Assembly (NCBI GenBank): GCA_025267735.1
Contig: CM046296.1
Span: 25,880,464-25,944,463 of the forward strand
Direction: 5' to 3'
Length of the DNA stretch: 64,000 bases
Source: Mactra quadrangularis
Lineage: Eukaryota; Mollusca; Bivalvia; Venerida; Mactridae
Shown: one piece after another, positions 38,754-51,057 of the stretch
How positions within the stretch are numbered: the first letter of the stretch is position 1
Layout: every line of letters starts with the position of its first letter
Made by a program: the position numbers and the translations under genes
Notes under the pieces: generated by a model
What the model was told of the DNA's origin: nothing
The model's input: only the letters and a program-made list of their open reading frames with translations
The model's database searches: none

Positions 38754-38824
38754 GTTTAACGGCGCGATATGACCTTTTTGTGTTGGTGCGCCGTTAAACC
38801 CAAACAAACAAACAAACAAACAAA
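38754..38824 (+). mobile_element. SINE-like 3' tail with hairpin and CAAA repeats
   Basis: GTTTAACGGCGC (38,754-38,765) and its perfect reverse complement GCGCCGTTAAAC (38,788-38,799) enclose a 22-nt loop, followed by about six CAAA units (38,801-38,824). Copy D has an uninterrupted AGTTTAAACACAG site near 47,127. The GCGCCGTTAAAC plus CAAA tail resembles the GCGACGTTAAA tail of the complete SINE in copy D, so I read it as a 5'-truncated SINE. No tRNA-like head is present. Confidence 0.5.
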
Positions 38825-39151
38825 GACTATTTTAAACACACTCGCATAAAAGTGAGTGAAGCATAGGAGAAATGTTAACGTACAAAGCCATGGTTTGTTT
38901 CTGTTTTATATCAAGAAAAATGACAGTGTCATCAAATTGATACTGTATACTACGTTTAAATGCCTATTCTCATGTAGCTCTCTGATTATAAGGATTTTAA
39001 GCTGAATTAACTGTTGTTAGTCTTATTGTATATATAATGTCCTAAATATTGTTATTTATTTACCTTATTTGCTTACATTGTGTATAACATTTGCATCAAC
39101 ATCAAGTGTATTTTGTAATCGGCTAGCTTCGCAATTATACCACTTTCATTT

Positions 39152-39343
39152 TTATTTCTTATAATTGCTGTAAACATATAGATAAAGCAGTACATATTGA
39201 ACATTTTGTTTGAAAATTAATTTTAACCACATATATAAGATAGAGATACTGAAAGATTTTGTAGCGTCAACACAAGAAATGAACTTTCCTGCTGTTACTG
39301 ACGCATGACAATCCTTGTCACATTCCAATATAAGTATATACAA
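39152..39343 (-). CDS. Short frame with a counterpart in copy D; unproven
   Basis: A 63-codon minus-strand frame whose first part matches the frame at 47,766-47,951 in copy D. The shared core spans about 33 residues around CDKDCHAS, AGKFI and CVDATKSFSISI. The N-terminal extension differs (D starts 16 residues earlier) and the C-terminal parts are unrelated. Persistence of an open core in both duplicates is mild support for coding, but short frames survive by chance when two copies are this similar. No family is recognised. Confidence 0.15.
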   Translation of the reverse strand: MYILILECDKDCHASVTAGKFISCVDATKSFSISILYMWLKLIFKQNVQYVLLYLYVYSNYKK

Positions 39344-40644
39344 ATTGCTTCAGGTATGCCTGTTGTTAAAACAATTATCAAGTATTACATTGTATTAAAC
39401 TTGCCAAGAATACCACAACAATTGTCATGAAAGAAAGTGCCATCCGGAGGCTAAGAAATGATATTTATTTGAATTACATATGTATATGAAATGCAAGAAA
39501 AATTCTAATCTTCTGGTAAACAAATTTAATTTCCCAAAGTAATAATATTTTACTTTTGCCGTCCGGCGACATGGCAATCACTTGTTGTTGCAAGGTAATT
39601 ATATCTAAATTGAGCATGCCGACGATGTTGTGATGAAATGCACTTGCTCTTAATAAAGTACATTTAAAGTAAAACAATTGATATATTACTGAAATGTAGG
39701 ATTTTTTTAAATAACATAAAGTATTTGTTAAGTTAAATGGTTACCGATTTAGTTAATGACAATGTATCCCATTGTTCAAAGTAGACTATCCACGTAACAT
39801 TAAATTCCGATTAGCATCGATGATTGCAATTTATCATTAAGCCATTAAGAATCAAACCACTATTCAAATGACATTATAGTTCTACTGTTTCAGTTGTTAG
39901 CAGCAAAAACAATAATATTCAAATAAATATAGATATTGCACTATGTTGTAAATGATATAAATTCTAAATGATGCAGATATTGATATACAATATATTGTTA
40001 CAGGATAACAACATTTCCCCCAATATGCCGTACTATTGATTGTATAACAACTATAACGCATCCGATTCTATATTGGAAAAGCATGACTCTATTATATTTT
40101 GTACATTTGGAACTCGTATGAATTATCATTTTCGTAATCGGCAGAAAACATGACGAATGCATTGTTTTCATAGCGTAAAATAAATTTTGTCAATTTTATT
40201 GTTGTAAATGCGTTTTCCATTTTGTTGTTGTCAAAAGCAAACATATTGCATTCACCGAATAATATTGAAAACCGATTATTACTTGATGTCTGTGTCTCCT
40301 AAACATGTATTAAACCAGACATAGACGATCCTACGATAATAACGACTCAGCAAAACAAACATGTAGAGTGTTCTAATTGTAACAATTAGCAATTCAATAA
40401 CATTGAAACAACCATAAAATAGGATTTGAAACATATGTGATATAATTGGTGTTGTCAGAAAAAGGTCAGTTTTTACAAGCTTATTATTCCCATAATGGCA
40501 ATTTAGTTATGCACTTGGATTGGTTACATTTTAAAATTGTACAACGAGGAGTGGTTGTTTTAGAAACACAACTTAACTTGAATTCGGTATTCTGTCAACC
40601 ATGCTAATTAGCATGAGACATAACATATTATTTGAAAATGAATT

Positions 40645-40968
40645 ATGAGTGGCATAGCCACGAGTGAAAATGTCACTTTCTGAGTTCACGAGTTGAAAAA
40701 AAAATCATCTTACACAAAAGTTGACGAATATTATGTTTCTTTCATGCTTAGTTTGGCGTTTTATTTGATCTATTTTACACAAATTATAACGTGACGTCAT
40801 TTCTACTCCAAGATGACGTCATTTATCCTCTTATATGACGTCATGAACGATGAAAATATAAGGTTATATTTTCACTGCGATGAAAATATAAAATTTATAT
40901 TTTCATCGTTTATTTTCATCGAATAACGTGACGTTTCACCGTAAAGCATGAAAGAAAAAAATGTCAAT
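40645..40968. mobile_element. Copy-C-specific palindromic insert with three TGACGTCA sites
   Basis: About 320 bp in C replaces about 50 bp of unrelated sequence in D (about 49,182-49,230). It contains TTTCTTTCATGCTTA (40,737) and the inverted TAAAGCATGAAAGAAA (40,942), TGACGTCA at 40,792, 40,814 and 40,836, and nested palindromes of CGATGAAAATATA with TATATTTTCATCG between 40,848 and 40,921. This is foldback/MITE-like and has no coding capacity. The exact boundaries are uncertain because D does not show a clean empty site. Confidence 0.55.
40792..40843. promoter_or_regulatory. Three CRE octamers at exact 22-bp spacing
   Basis: Perfect TGACGTCA palindromes at 40,792-40,799, 40,814-40,821 and 40,836-40,843. 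The first two units share TGACGTCATTT; the rest of each 22-bp unit is diverged but pyrimidine-rich. TGACGTCA is the known CREB/ATF binding site. Regulatory activity is inferred only; no gene is recognised nearby. Confidence 0.5.
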
Positions 40969-42783
40969 CATAATGAACGTTTATTGATAGACTTGCTAAA
41001 GTAATTGATGACACAGTTTTGTCAATTTTATGTATTATGGCGATGTTTGAATAAGTCTTGTTAGTCTAACTTCATATATTTTGTTAACAAAATAGCATAA
41101 AACATGGACTCGTTCACTCCATCATAATTGCACCATCATGCCAACTCATCAAACAACAATTTGATTTTCCTATTTAGTATTCCGATTTTCAACTTATTCA
41201 ATTTACACTTGCGCATGAGAATTTAATTGGAAATGTATTGAATAGGAATATATTTCAGTCGTTTTAAATGTCACTTCCCGGACAATAAATAATTGTCGTT
41301 TCACGACTAAACTAATGATTAGTTGTAAAGCACCTATCGCAGGACTAAATTCAGGGTAATATGAATCATATAAAAATAGCGTTCAAAACATTTTTACACA
41401 GACTGATTTCAATATTGATATATTAAAACGAAGATAATTAAAATCATGTATGACTGCATTAACATTATTGCCAACTGTATTCCATTATCATTTAAATTTG
41501 ATTGATACACCGAGTACATTTCAAATAGAACGGGAAATTTTGCAATTTTAAAATTGGTATTTTGGTGCATTTACTGTATGTGAAAAAAATTAAACTAAAT
41601 TAAAATGTATAAAGTACAAATAAATTTGAGTTAAAACGCTAAAATACAATGTAATTGATTCATAAATGAATTATAGCAAAAACTCAGTCTAAATCGTTTA
41701 CACTAAGGTTGCATGTAAAACAAACATACAATAACGTGACTACAATGAAACAGAATTTAATTTAAAGTTATGTTTATGTCTCTGTTTTAAATGAGATTCT
41801 TAGACATCGATCGAGACCATATTAAACCAATTTGAATTCAGAAAATGTATGTGTTTGGTTTTAAAAAAGGTTATTTAAAATAACTACAGAGGAAATTCAT
41901 CACATTGATTGTGTTATTGCATGTCATTTATAACAATTTGATGTTATCCTGACACCAAAATACAGATAAACCTACGATAATGTTACAAGTAAATTAATTA
42001 AAGCTAACCATAAATCCTAATTAAGACACTGATAAAAATAATTGGAAACATTGAATGACCATTATAATACATATAATATATTTGTTCACTACGTTTAGAA
42101 TTGACGAGCAAATCACGATATTTACTCGATGACTAAAACAGTATAAGAGGTTGTAACGGCATAGTTTATTTTTGCTAGTTATACGTTAGATAACTAATAT
42201 TTTGTTTTTGGTAAATACACTTGTATAAGTATGTATTGAGCTTCTTTGTGATGCTGAATCAGTGCACGTACTTGTCAATACATATTTACAGAATTGGCAC
42301 ATAATTTAGGATTACTTATGCAAGTTTTCTGTCACGTGCATATATTGCGTGACAAAACACCGAATGTCATAAAACATCAATATCAGTGTTTTGTTAAGTA
42401 GATATAGAACGCCAGTAATCACTATAGTCAGTATAAAATAACGCACAATAACACGAAAGCATGTTTTATATAACACAATGATAGTTAGAATACTGTTTTC
42501 CTCGAACTAATCATCCACATTGAACAATAAATTTGCAACAAACATGCAATCGTCCAGTAATATAAATTAAAATTTAAAATTTACTTATATTTTTGCATTT
42601 TGCGTTATTAAATGATTTTTGTCATTTCAATCAAATAATGGCGTCTGAAATCTCAGCAAATATAATTAGCAATTATAATAAGGCATTCACGTTAGCTATA
42701 GATATTTGATATAAAATATACATGTTTTAAAGAGTTCTTTCCTCAGATGCAAAACAATAGTAATATAAATTGAACATTTGCGT

Positions 42784-43018
42784 GCTGAATTTAACTGTAT
42801 ACACGTATACTTCTTGCATTTTTGCAAAATAATGAATGTATTGAATCGTGAAATTGGTTTACATGCAGTTCATCAACAAAACGAATGTGATGTTGCTACG
42901 TATTACTAAGACCCAAATTATATGGCATCAGTTGATATGTTTTCACACACTGATGATACCTACAATGGACGTGTCAAAAATCAATCAGAAACAGTGACAT
43001 TACCTGAGATGCCTTAAC
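42784..43018 (+). pseudogene. Copy-C counterpart of the 51,058-51,306 frame, broken
   Basis: It aligns over its whole length with D but carries the 14-bp and 1-bp differences described there and an internal TAA. The terminal LPEMP-stop is preserved. Either C lost bases or D gained them. Confidence 0.2.
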
Positions 43019-43360
43019 ATGTGCATGCATATTACCATTTAAAGGATATCGATTTATTTCTAGTGTCAGTTATTGTGTACAAGTTTCTGAAGATTTTTTG
43101 TTGCAATTTATTGCTTTGAAGTTTATTGACAGATAAACCAAATGACATTAGAAAAAGCACCAGCCTACATGTCTAATCAGTTTTCGACAATGTACTCCAT
43201 CATAATCTTCTGTTACAACACTTCAATGAGGATTGTCTCGATATGTTTAGAGCTAAAGCAAATAAACGTTATGGATTTAAAACCTTAATTATAACTTAAT
43301 TAACGAGAGAATTGGAACAGAATCTTGCAATCAGTTATTGAATTGGCACCTAAATAAGAC

Positions 43361-43555
43361 GTGAACAGTTATTTAAACAGCAATTGTTATAGTTATCGAT
43401 ACTTTATTGCTGTAGATACATGCCACAATATTTCATTTGAAAGTTTTGTTCTGATCGAAGCGAAAACTAATATTTCAACAGAAAATATGTTACAAGCCAT
43501 TTTGGACGAACGATATAACATTGAAGATTTGTATCAATCACTTGTCTGTAACTAG
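43361..43555 (+). CDS. 64-codon frame, disrupted in copy D
   Basis: It opens ATGAACAGTT and reads on to residues such as EAKTNISTENMLQAILDERY before TAG. In copy D (about 51,650-51,850) the start region has TAATTAAACAG and the frame is broken by small gaps near 51,760-51,820. With the frame at 42,784-43,018 (51,058-51,306 in D) and the 51,387-51,575 frame in D, it lies in a run of about 800 bp on one strand with coding-like flavour in both copies. This could be a relic of a retrogene or transposon. No family is recognised. Confidence 0.18.
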   Translation: MNSYLNSNCYSYRYFIAVDTCHNISFESFVLIEAKTNISTENMLQAILDERYNIEDLYQSLVCN

Positions 43556-46517
43556 ACCCAGACGATCCTTAGATATAAACAGCGTGTCATATCTGAGCGA
43601 TATGATGGACAGTAGCTGATGTTTAACATATACTGAACACGAAAACGAACAAAAACCGAAAAATAGAAAGTTAACATTACAACATACACATGCATTAAAA
43701 TTCTGCTAATGAAAAATTGCAATCTAAACGTCAGATCAATTGTACTGTTTCTATACTACTTATTGTACAAAAGCATAATGTTATATTCATGTTAACAATT
43801 TTATGAATCCCATTCTAATGAATACGACCCATTTACATGTATATTACTTCACTTATTGATACTCTTGTTTCACATACTTAATACGTTTTTACATTTGTAA
43901 AAACTGTCAAAGCACTTAATCAGTTAAGCTCCATTCACTGAAATTCATGTGCATTTATAATATTTATTTCAAAAGTTCATTTACCAATAACTGCGCACTA
44001 GCATAGTTGAATTATTCAAGCCAAACAGTTCAACTATAGTTTTCCTCGACAAATATTTTCCAGATTTTCTGTACCAGGAAATTTACAGAGCACTTAATTA
44101 AACTAGCAATATTTACTTTACGTGCTAAATAAAAGAAGTACATCAACTTCCTTTGAGTTATCTCTAATTATTTCCTTTATTGTGCTTACATAAGCACTCA
44201 ATAGGTAATGTTCAAAAGGAACAACAGGGAAGTATAATAAGTCATCACTTGAACTAGATTAACTTATCAGCTAGCATGAAGCTAATTTAAACTGATATTT
44301 GATTTTTGACGTGGAGGTATACCAAAACAAAATAAAAGGGTCATTGGTGTGAAGTTTGACACATTTGTTACACGATGTGTGAGGTAATTTGGCTGCAACA
44401 GCAAAACCAGACACAAAGCAACGCAACAAAGATTACATGAATGATTTGCATTACACATAACAACATGTATGTCTGAATTTATTTAGTTTTGTTGGTTATT
44501 CTACGTAGCTTATCACTATTACAATATTAACTGTCACAGTGTATTAATGCCATCAATTAGTAATTCGATCCGTTTCCTACCATGAATCAATGCAATCAAA
44601 TAATTTGCAACTGCCGTCAATGAAAGGCTTTTCTAAAAAGAGACAACATGTAGCATAACATATCTAACATATCAAAAGTAATGTTTTCAAAGACCTCCAA
44701 TCATAAATATAGTCATGCGAGACGATATCGATAATGATATCAACAAAAAATAGTTCAGTTCTTCAAGTCATTTCTAAGGTTGATGAATCAAACAAATTTG
44801 TAGTTTTGAACATATGGGTTCAAAATTGAAATGAATTCATGGACGCCTTTATTATTCCCACATTACCAATTTCATCTTGCATTTTTTATTTTGAGTTTTA
44901 ATGTTAAAACTAGGTCCGTTTTTTTAATTTAGGAGCAGTTCCTTAATTCTGACCTCTATCACTATTGAGAAACCCACGATTATTATATTATCACAAGACA
45001 TATACTGGATTGTTTGTCTGGATATATGTCATGTTGTCTATTAAATGTCAATCAAAATATCAATTTGTTGCTAGCAATGATTGACTTATTGTCTTACTGA
45101 TCAATGTTATATACGAGCGTACGTATAAGTTTTGTACAAAAAGCTTGAGTTAGTTATGAAAATTTATAAAACATTAACGTCGCTGACTTGCATACTAGAC
45201 ATTACATTTAATAGTGCAAACACTTTCAGCATTGGGTTATACAGAGCAACACACAAAATTAAAATCGGTTGATCACAATATAAGCTTCCTACAGTGTCTG
45301 TAAAAGAAATCGTAGCTTTTGTAATCGTAAAAAACAATTTACGAATCTGTCTGCTATTATAGGCATTTTGATTACACGCTTGATAATAAAAACTATATAA
45401 AGTAAAACAAATCGTCATACCTTGAAATTGATAGGCAGTAAACAATGTTAGACTGCATTCGATATCGAGCCAAACAAATATACTACTGTTTCACCAAATG
45501 AGGCTTATACCAATATAATATTTTGTTTGCAACAGACTGTTTCATACGAATCTGAAATTTGAACATGCATTTATAATCAGAAGTTTGGACGCATATTTCT
45601 CATGAAACTACAACGTGCATAAAATTGCCTAGTAAAATAATATAAATATTTTCTCAAGGACCATGAAAGGTATAATGTGTATAATTTGAATTTACTGCCG
45701 TATGACTTAGGGAGTGCAACTCTTAAAATTACGACTAAGCATTAGGCAATCTATCTCATTTGATTGACACCTTCCAGCAAAAATATTTTGTGACATTATA
45801 ACGACCTAAATGACATTCGTTTGATATCAATTGTTGAGCACTATAGTATTTATTTTTGTAGACAACATGATAAATAGAATGGAATCTGTTTTAATTGAAC
45901 GATATTGTATTAGAAAATATTAAAAATTCCTGCACGGCAAGTACTAAAAGTCGATATTTATTGTTTTTCGTACGTATATGCTTAACTTTATGGGCAAATG
46001 TTAATCTTTTATTCAATCGTTGTAATCATATCAGTTAAAGAAAACTTTCGACGAGAAAATCAATGCCTGTTATTTCAAGGATTTCAGTATGACATTTTGT
46101 TGGCTACAGCAAACCTATGTATTTCAACGCTGATGAAAACAGCTTATTCATTATTTATATATGATTTACTACAACTGGCAGTGTTCTATACATAATTGCA
46201 TGTGTTCTCTTGTTTTCTCTAACACCATATACTAGATTTCCTGACAGAAATGATGGATTAAGTTTAAACAGAACACAAATAATCAAGTACAAGAAAGCTT
46301 GGTAGCTTCTCTATTAACATATTTTCTATAAATACTAGTAATACTCACAAAACTAACATATTTGATAAATTTATATGAATTATTAATGTGTAACTGTTGA
46401 TTAACTTGTAGATTTGAATATATTACCCAATGAATTTTTATATGTTCTAGTTCCATACTTGCAAAATGAAATACTGATACAAATAAAATTCATAACATAA
46501 TATATATATATATATAT

Positions 46518-46601
46518 TGTATTGCTATGTCAAAGTGTTTGCCTTGGCGTTTACCATCACTTATCTCATGCCCAAGGCAAACACTTTGACATAGCAATAC
46601 A
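46518..46601. repeat. Perfect 30-bp inverted repeat private to copy D
   Basis: The left arm 46,518-46,547 (TGTATTGCTATGTCAAAGTG and on to CCTTGG) is the exact reverse complement of 46,572-46,601, with a 24-nt spacer. In copy C (about 38,160-38,222) only the right-arm orientation exists, preceded by CATGAGATTAATGATGGTAA. The D left arm and spacer are the reverse complement of that C segment. D therefore carries an inverted duplicate that replaced about 50 bp, next to a TA run at 46,499-46,517. Confidence 0.88.
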
Positions 46602-47182
46602 CCACCACAAATCTAAATGTTCCTAAAAAGTATATCTGTTCGCTTGCTTAAAACTTGTATGACTGATAATTTAAAACTTATTTACATAACTAGCAAGAAA
46701 ATTATGTAATTGCAACAGTTCCAATATTTATGTGTATGTTACCAGGCACAGACGATATTAAGTTACAAGCGGTTTTCTCCAACAATTTCATTACAGACCA
46801 TGATGTTCCTAATCATTTAAGATTCCAGCAAGCTTTTAACACCTTAATTAAACAAACAATAAAATGCATTGTGCTCTTATGTCGAAGTCATAAAATACAC
46901 GACATAACAAATTGATTATACCCACAATAATAATAATAATGTGTTGCAATTTTAAAACGAGAAACAATTGTTTCCATTATCGAGAAAATTTAAAGTCTGA
47001 CCTCTGTCAACTTTGAGACGAGAACAAATTATACGACAGTTTCTGAATATATTAGTCTAGAGGCATGCTAGTTAGCATATTAAATGTCAGTCATTTCAGT
47101 TAAGGTATTGTTAAAAATGTTGGCTAGTTTAAACACAGCCGCATAAAAGTGAGTGAAGCATTATCGATATGTTTACTTACAA

Positions 47183-47402
47183 TTTTTTTAACGTCGCATT
47201 CAACACATATATAGGTCATATACACGACGGCCAGCTCTTCCTACTATAGGTTTCCTGGACACTTATCTATCACCAGTACTAACTTACCCTACCACGAGGC
47301 CGACAACTCATGTATAGGGTATGACCTGCCGCGACCGGGTTTCGAACCCGCGATCTCCGGATTCGAAGTCAGAAATGCTAACCACTACGCCACGGCCGCG
47401 GC
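47183..47402 (-). mobile_element. tRNA-derived SINE in copy D
   Basis: A 220-bp insertion flanked by an exact 11-bp target duplication TTTACTTACAA (47,172-47,182 and 47,403-47,413). On the minus strand the head carries RNA polymerase III boxes: box A TGGCGTAGTGG (47,392-47,382) and box B GGTTCGAAACC (47,348-47,338). GCCGCG-rich ends around them can pair like an acceptor stem. The element then runs through a unique body to GCGACGTTAAAAAAA at its 3' end. Copy C lacks it. The head-body-tail order and the target duplication show that this is a retroposed SINE and not a tRNA gene. The intact boxes and exact duplication suggest a fairly recent insertion. Confidence 0.92.
47329..47402 (-). other. 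tRNA-like head of the SINE
   Basis: About 74 bases with D-loop-like GTAGTGGTTAGC and T-arm-like GCGGGTTCGAAACCC. The 7-nt ends GCCGCGG and TCGCGGC can pair. The spacing at the acceptor/D junction is irregular, so this is a relic promoter, not a functional tRNA. Confidence 0.75.
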
Positions 47403-47765
47403 TTTACTTACAAAGGTGAGTCTTCTAAATAAAAAACATGAGTTGTTTCTGTTTAATATCAAGAATAATGACGGTGTAATCAAATTGTTACTGTATACTA
47501 CGTTTAAATGCCTATTCTCGTGTAGCTCTCTGATTATAAGGATTTTCAGTTGAATTTATCTGTTGTTAGTCTTATTGTATATATAATGTCCTAAATATTG
47601 TAATTTATTTACATTACTTGCTTACATTGTGTATTACCATTTGCATTAACATCAAATGTATTTTCTAATCGGCTAGCTTTGCTATTATACCACTTGTATT
47701 TTGTTTCTTAGAATTACAATAAACATAGGTAAATCAGTACTAAAACATTTTGTTTGATAATGAAT

Positions 47766-47951
47766 TTAAACACATATTTCGTCAGATAGATATACTATGG
47801 AGATACTGAAAGATTTTGTAGCGTCAACACAATTAATGAACTTTCCTGCTGGTATTGACGCATGACAATCCTTGTCACATCCCAATACAAGTATATACAA
47901 ATCTATTGCTTCATGTGTGCCTGTTGTTAGAACATCTATCAAATAGTACAT
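47766..47951 (-). CDS. Counterpart of the short frame at 39,152-39,343
   Basis: A 61-codon minus-strand frame containing LGCDKDCHAS, AGKFINC and CVDATKSFSISI. It starts upstream of the C-copy start because the ATG near 47,951 lacks an equivalent frame in C. The Cys/Asp-containing core is the best conserved part. Unproven; see the copy-C entry. Confidence 0.15.
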   Translation of the reverse strand: MYYLIDVLTTGTHEAIDLYILVLGCDKDCHASIPAGKFINCVDATKSFSISIVYLSDEICV

Positions 47952-50900
47952 TGTATTAAATTGTTAAGAATAGCTAAACAATTGTCATGAAAGCTGAAAG
48001 TGCCATGCGGAGACTAAGAAAATATATTTATTTGAATTATATGAAATGCAAGAAAAATTCTAATCTTCTGGTACCCAAAGAAATAATATTTTACTTTTGC
48101 CGACCGGCGACATGGCAATCACTTGTTGTTGCAAGGTAGTTATATCTAAATTGAGCCAACCGACGATGTTGTGATGAAATTGTTCTTGCTCTTAATGAAG
48201 TACCTTTGAAGTATAACAATTGATATATCGTTGAAATATAGAAATAATTTCATTTTAATACAATTAAGTATTTGTTCAGTTAAATGGGTGCCGATTTAAA
48301 TAATGACAATGTATCCCATTGTTCAAAGTAGACTATCCACGTTACATTAAAAACCGATTAACATCAACATTTGCAATTTATCATTAAGCCATTGAATCAA
48401 ACCACTATTCAAATGACATTATGGTTCTACTGTTTCAGTTGTTAGCAGCAAAAAAATTGTTTAAATCAATATAGATATTGCACTATGTTGTAAATGATAT
48501 AAATTCTAAATGATACAAATATTGGCATACAATATATCATTACGGGATAAGAACATTTCCCCAAAAGCCGTACTATTGATTGTATAAGAACTATATTGCA
48601 TCCAATTCTAAATTGTAAAAGCATGACTCCATTATATTTTGTACATTTGGAACTCGTATGAATTATCATTTTCGTAATCGGCAGCTAACATGACGAATGC
48701 ATTGTTTTCATAGCGTAAAATAAATTTTGTCAATTTTATTGTTGTAAATGCGTTCTCCGATTTGTTGTTGTTATAAGCAAACATATTGCATTCACCGGAT
48801 AATATCGAAAACCGATTATTACTTGATGTATGTGTCTCAAAAATATGTATTAAACCAGACCTAGACGATTTTACGATAATAACGACTCAGCAAAACAAAC
48901 ATGTAGAGTGTTCTAATTGTAACAATTAGCACTTTCATAACATTAAAACAACAATAAAATGGCATTTAAACACATGTGATATACTAGTAATTGGTGTAGT
49001 CAGAAATAAGTCAGTTTTTACAAGCTTATTATTCCCATAATGGCAATTTAGTTATGCATTTGGATTGGTTACATTTTGAAATGTTAAAACGAGGAGTGGT
49101 TGAATTCGTTTAGTTGAATACTGAATTCTGTCAACCCAGATAGCTGGCATGAGACATAGGCGTATTATTTGAAAATGACTTACATTGGGTATACGTGTCT
49201 GGGTATATTTTACCAAGAATTTTTAATGTCAATCATAGTGAACGTTTAGGACTACGCTTGCTAGACTCATTGCTGACACAGTTTTGTCAATTTGAAGTAT
49301 TATGGCGATGTTTGCATAGGTCTTGTTAGTCTAACTTCATTATTTTGTTAACAAAATATCATAAAACATGGACTTGTTCACTCCATCATAACAATCGAAC
49401 AATATGATTTTGTTTTTAGAAATACAATTTCCAACTTACTCAATTTACACATGAGTCGCATGAGAATTTAATTGGAAATATATTGAATAGAAATATAGTT
49501 CAGTCGTTTTAAATGTCACTTTCCGGAAAATAATTATAATTGCCGGTTCATGATTTCACTAAGTATTTGTTGTAAAGCATCTACCGTATGACTAAATACT
49601 GGGTAATATAATGAGTCATATAAAAAATAGCGCACAAAACATATTTACACTGTTGAATTTCATTATTGATATATTAATATGAGGACAATTAAAATAATGT
49701 ATGACTGCATTAACATTATTGCCAACTGTTTTATATCGTTAGAAATTTGATTGATACACCGAGTACAATTCAAATAGAACGGAAATTTTACAATTCCAGT
49801 ATTGATATTTTGGGTGCATTTACTGTATGTTAAAATATTACAGAAATAACTGAATTGAAATGGATGAAATGTCTTAATCAAGTACAATTTTTATTTTACT
49901 TTAAAACGCTAAAATATAATGTAATTGAATACATGAATGGCTTATAGCAAAACTTAATCTAGATCGTTTATACTAAAGTTGCATGTTTAACAAACATACA
50001 AAAACATGACTACAATAAAACACGGATTAAATTAAAGTTATGTTTATGTCTCTGTTTTAAATGAGATTCTTAGACATCGATCGAGACCATATTAAACCAA
50101 TTTATATTCAGAAAATGTATGTGTTTGGTTTTAAAAAAGGTTTTTTAAAAATAACTACAGAGGAAATTCATCACATTGATTGTGTTAGTGCATGTCATTT
50201 GTAACCATTTGATGTTATCCTGACACCAAATTACAGATAAATCAACGATAATGTTACAAGTAAATTAATTAAAGCTAACCATAAATCCTAATTAAGACAC
50301 TGACAAGAAATAATTGGAAACATTAAATGACCACTATAGTACATATATATTAGTTCACTACGTTTAGAATTGTCGAACAAATCACGATATTTACTCGTAG
50401 ACTAAAACAGTATAAGTGGTTGTAACGGCATAGTTTATTTTTTGCTAGTTATATGTTCGATAACTAATATTTCGCTATTGGTAATTACACGTTAATCAGT
50501 ATGAATTTTGCTTTTTGAAATACTAAATCAGTGCACGTACTTGTCAATACATTTTTTACAGAATTGGCACATAATTCAGAATTATTCATGCAGGTTTTCT
50601 GTCACATGCGTACATTGCGTGACAAAAAACCGAATGTCGTAATACATCAATGTCTGTGTTTTGTTAAGTAGATATAGAACGCCTGAAATCACTATAGTCA
50701 GTATAAAATAACGCACAAAAACACGAAAACCTGCTTAATATAACACAATGAAAGTTAGAATACCGTTTTCCTCTAACTAATCATCCACATTGAACAATAA
50801 ATTTGCAACAAACATGCAATCGTCCCGTAATATGAAATAAAATTTAAAATTTTACTTATGTTTATGCATTTTCGAACTGCGTTATTGAATTATTTTTGTC

Positions 50901-51057
50901 ATTTCAATCAAATAATGGCATCTGAAATCTCAGCAAGTATAAAGAGCAATTATATTAAGGCATTCACGTTAGCTATAGATATTTGATATATATTATACGT
51001 GTTCAAAGAGTTCTTTCCTCAGATGCAAAACAATAGTAAAATAAAATTAACATCTGC

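Larger units (their letters stand above)
35881..44515. repeat. Segmental duplication family 2, copy C
   Basis: Direct copy of 44,527-52,915. It begins sharply at TTAACTGTCACAG (35,881 and 44,527) and ends near TACGTAGCTTATCAC (44,508) against TATGTAGCTACTTAC (about 52,900). The two copies almost abut, so this is a simple tandem duplication of about 8.5 kb. Sequence private to C includes a 27-bp triplet repeat (37,254-37,334), a SINE-like tail (38,754-38,824) and an insert with three TGACGTCA sites (about 40,645-40,968). No gene is recognised; two short frames have counterparts in D. Confidence 0.9.

Noticed and set aside
45164..45445. 93-codon minus-strand frame in copy D
   Set aside because: The matching stretch of copy C (about 36,517-36,790) does not keep the frame open.
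46518..46601. A microRNA precursor
   Set aside because: The stem is fully perfect and its one-sided absence in copy C fits a template-switch origin better; no conservation supports a microRNA.
47329..47402. A tRNA gene on the minus strand
   Set aside because: The tRNA-like part is the head of a 220-bp element with an 11-bp target duplication and an A-rich tail, and its junction spacing is irregular.
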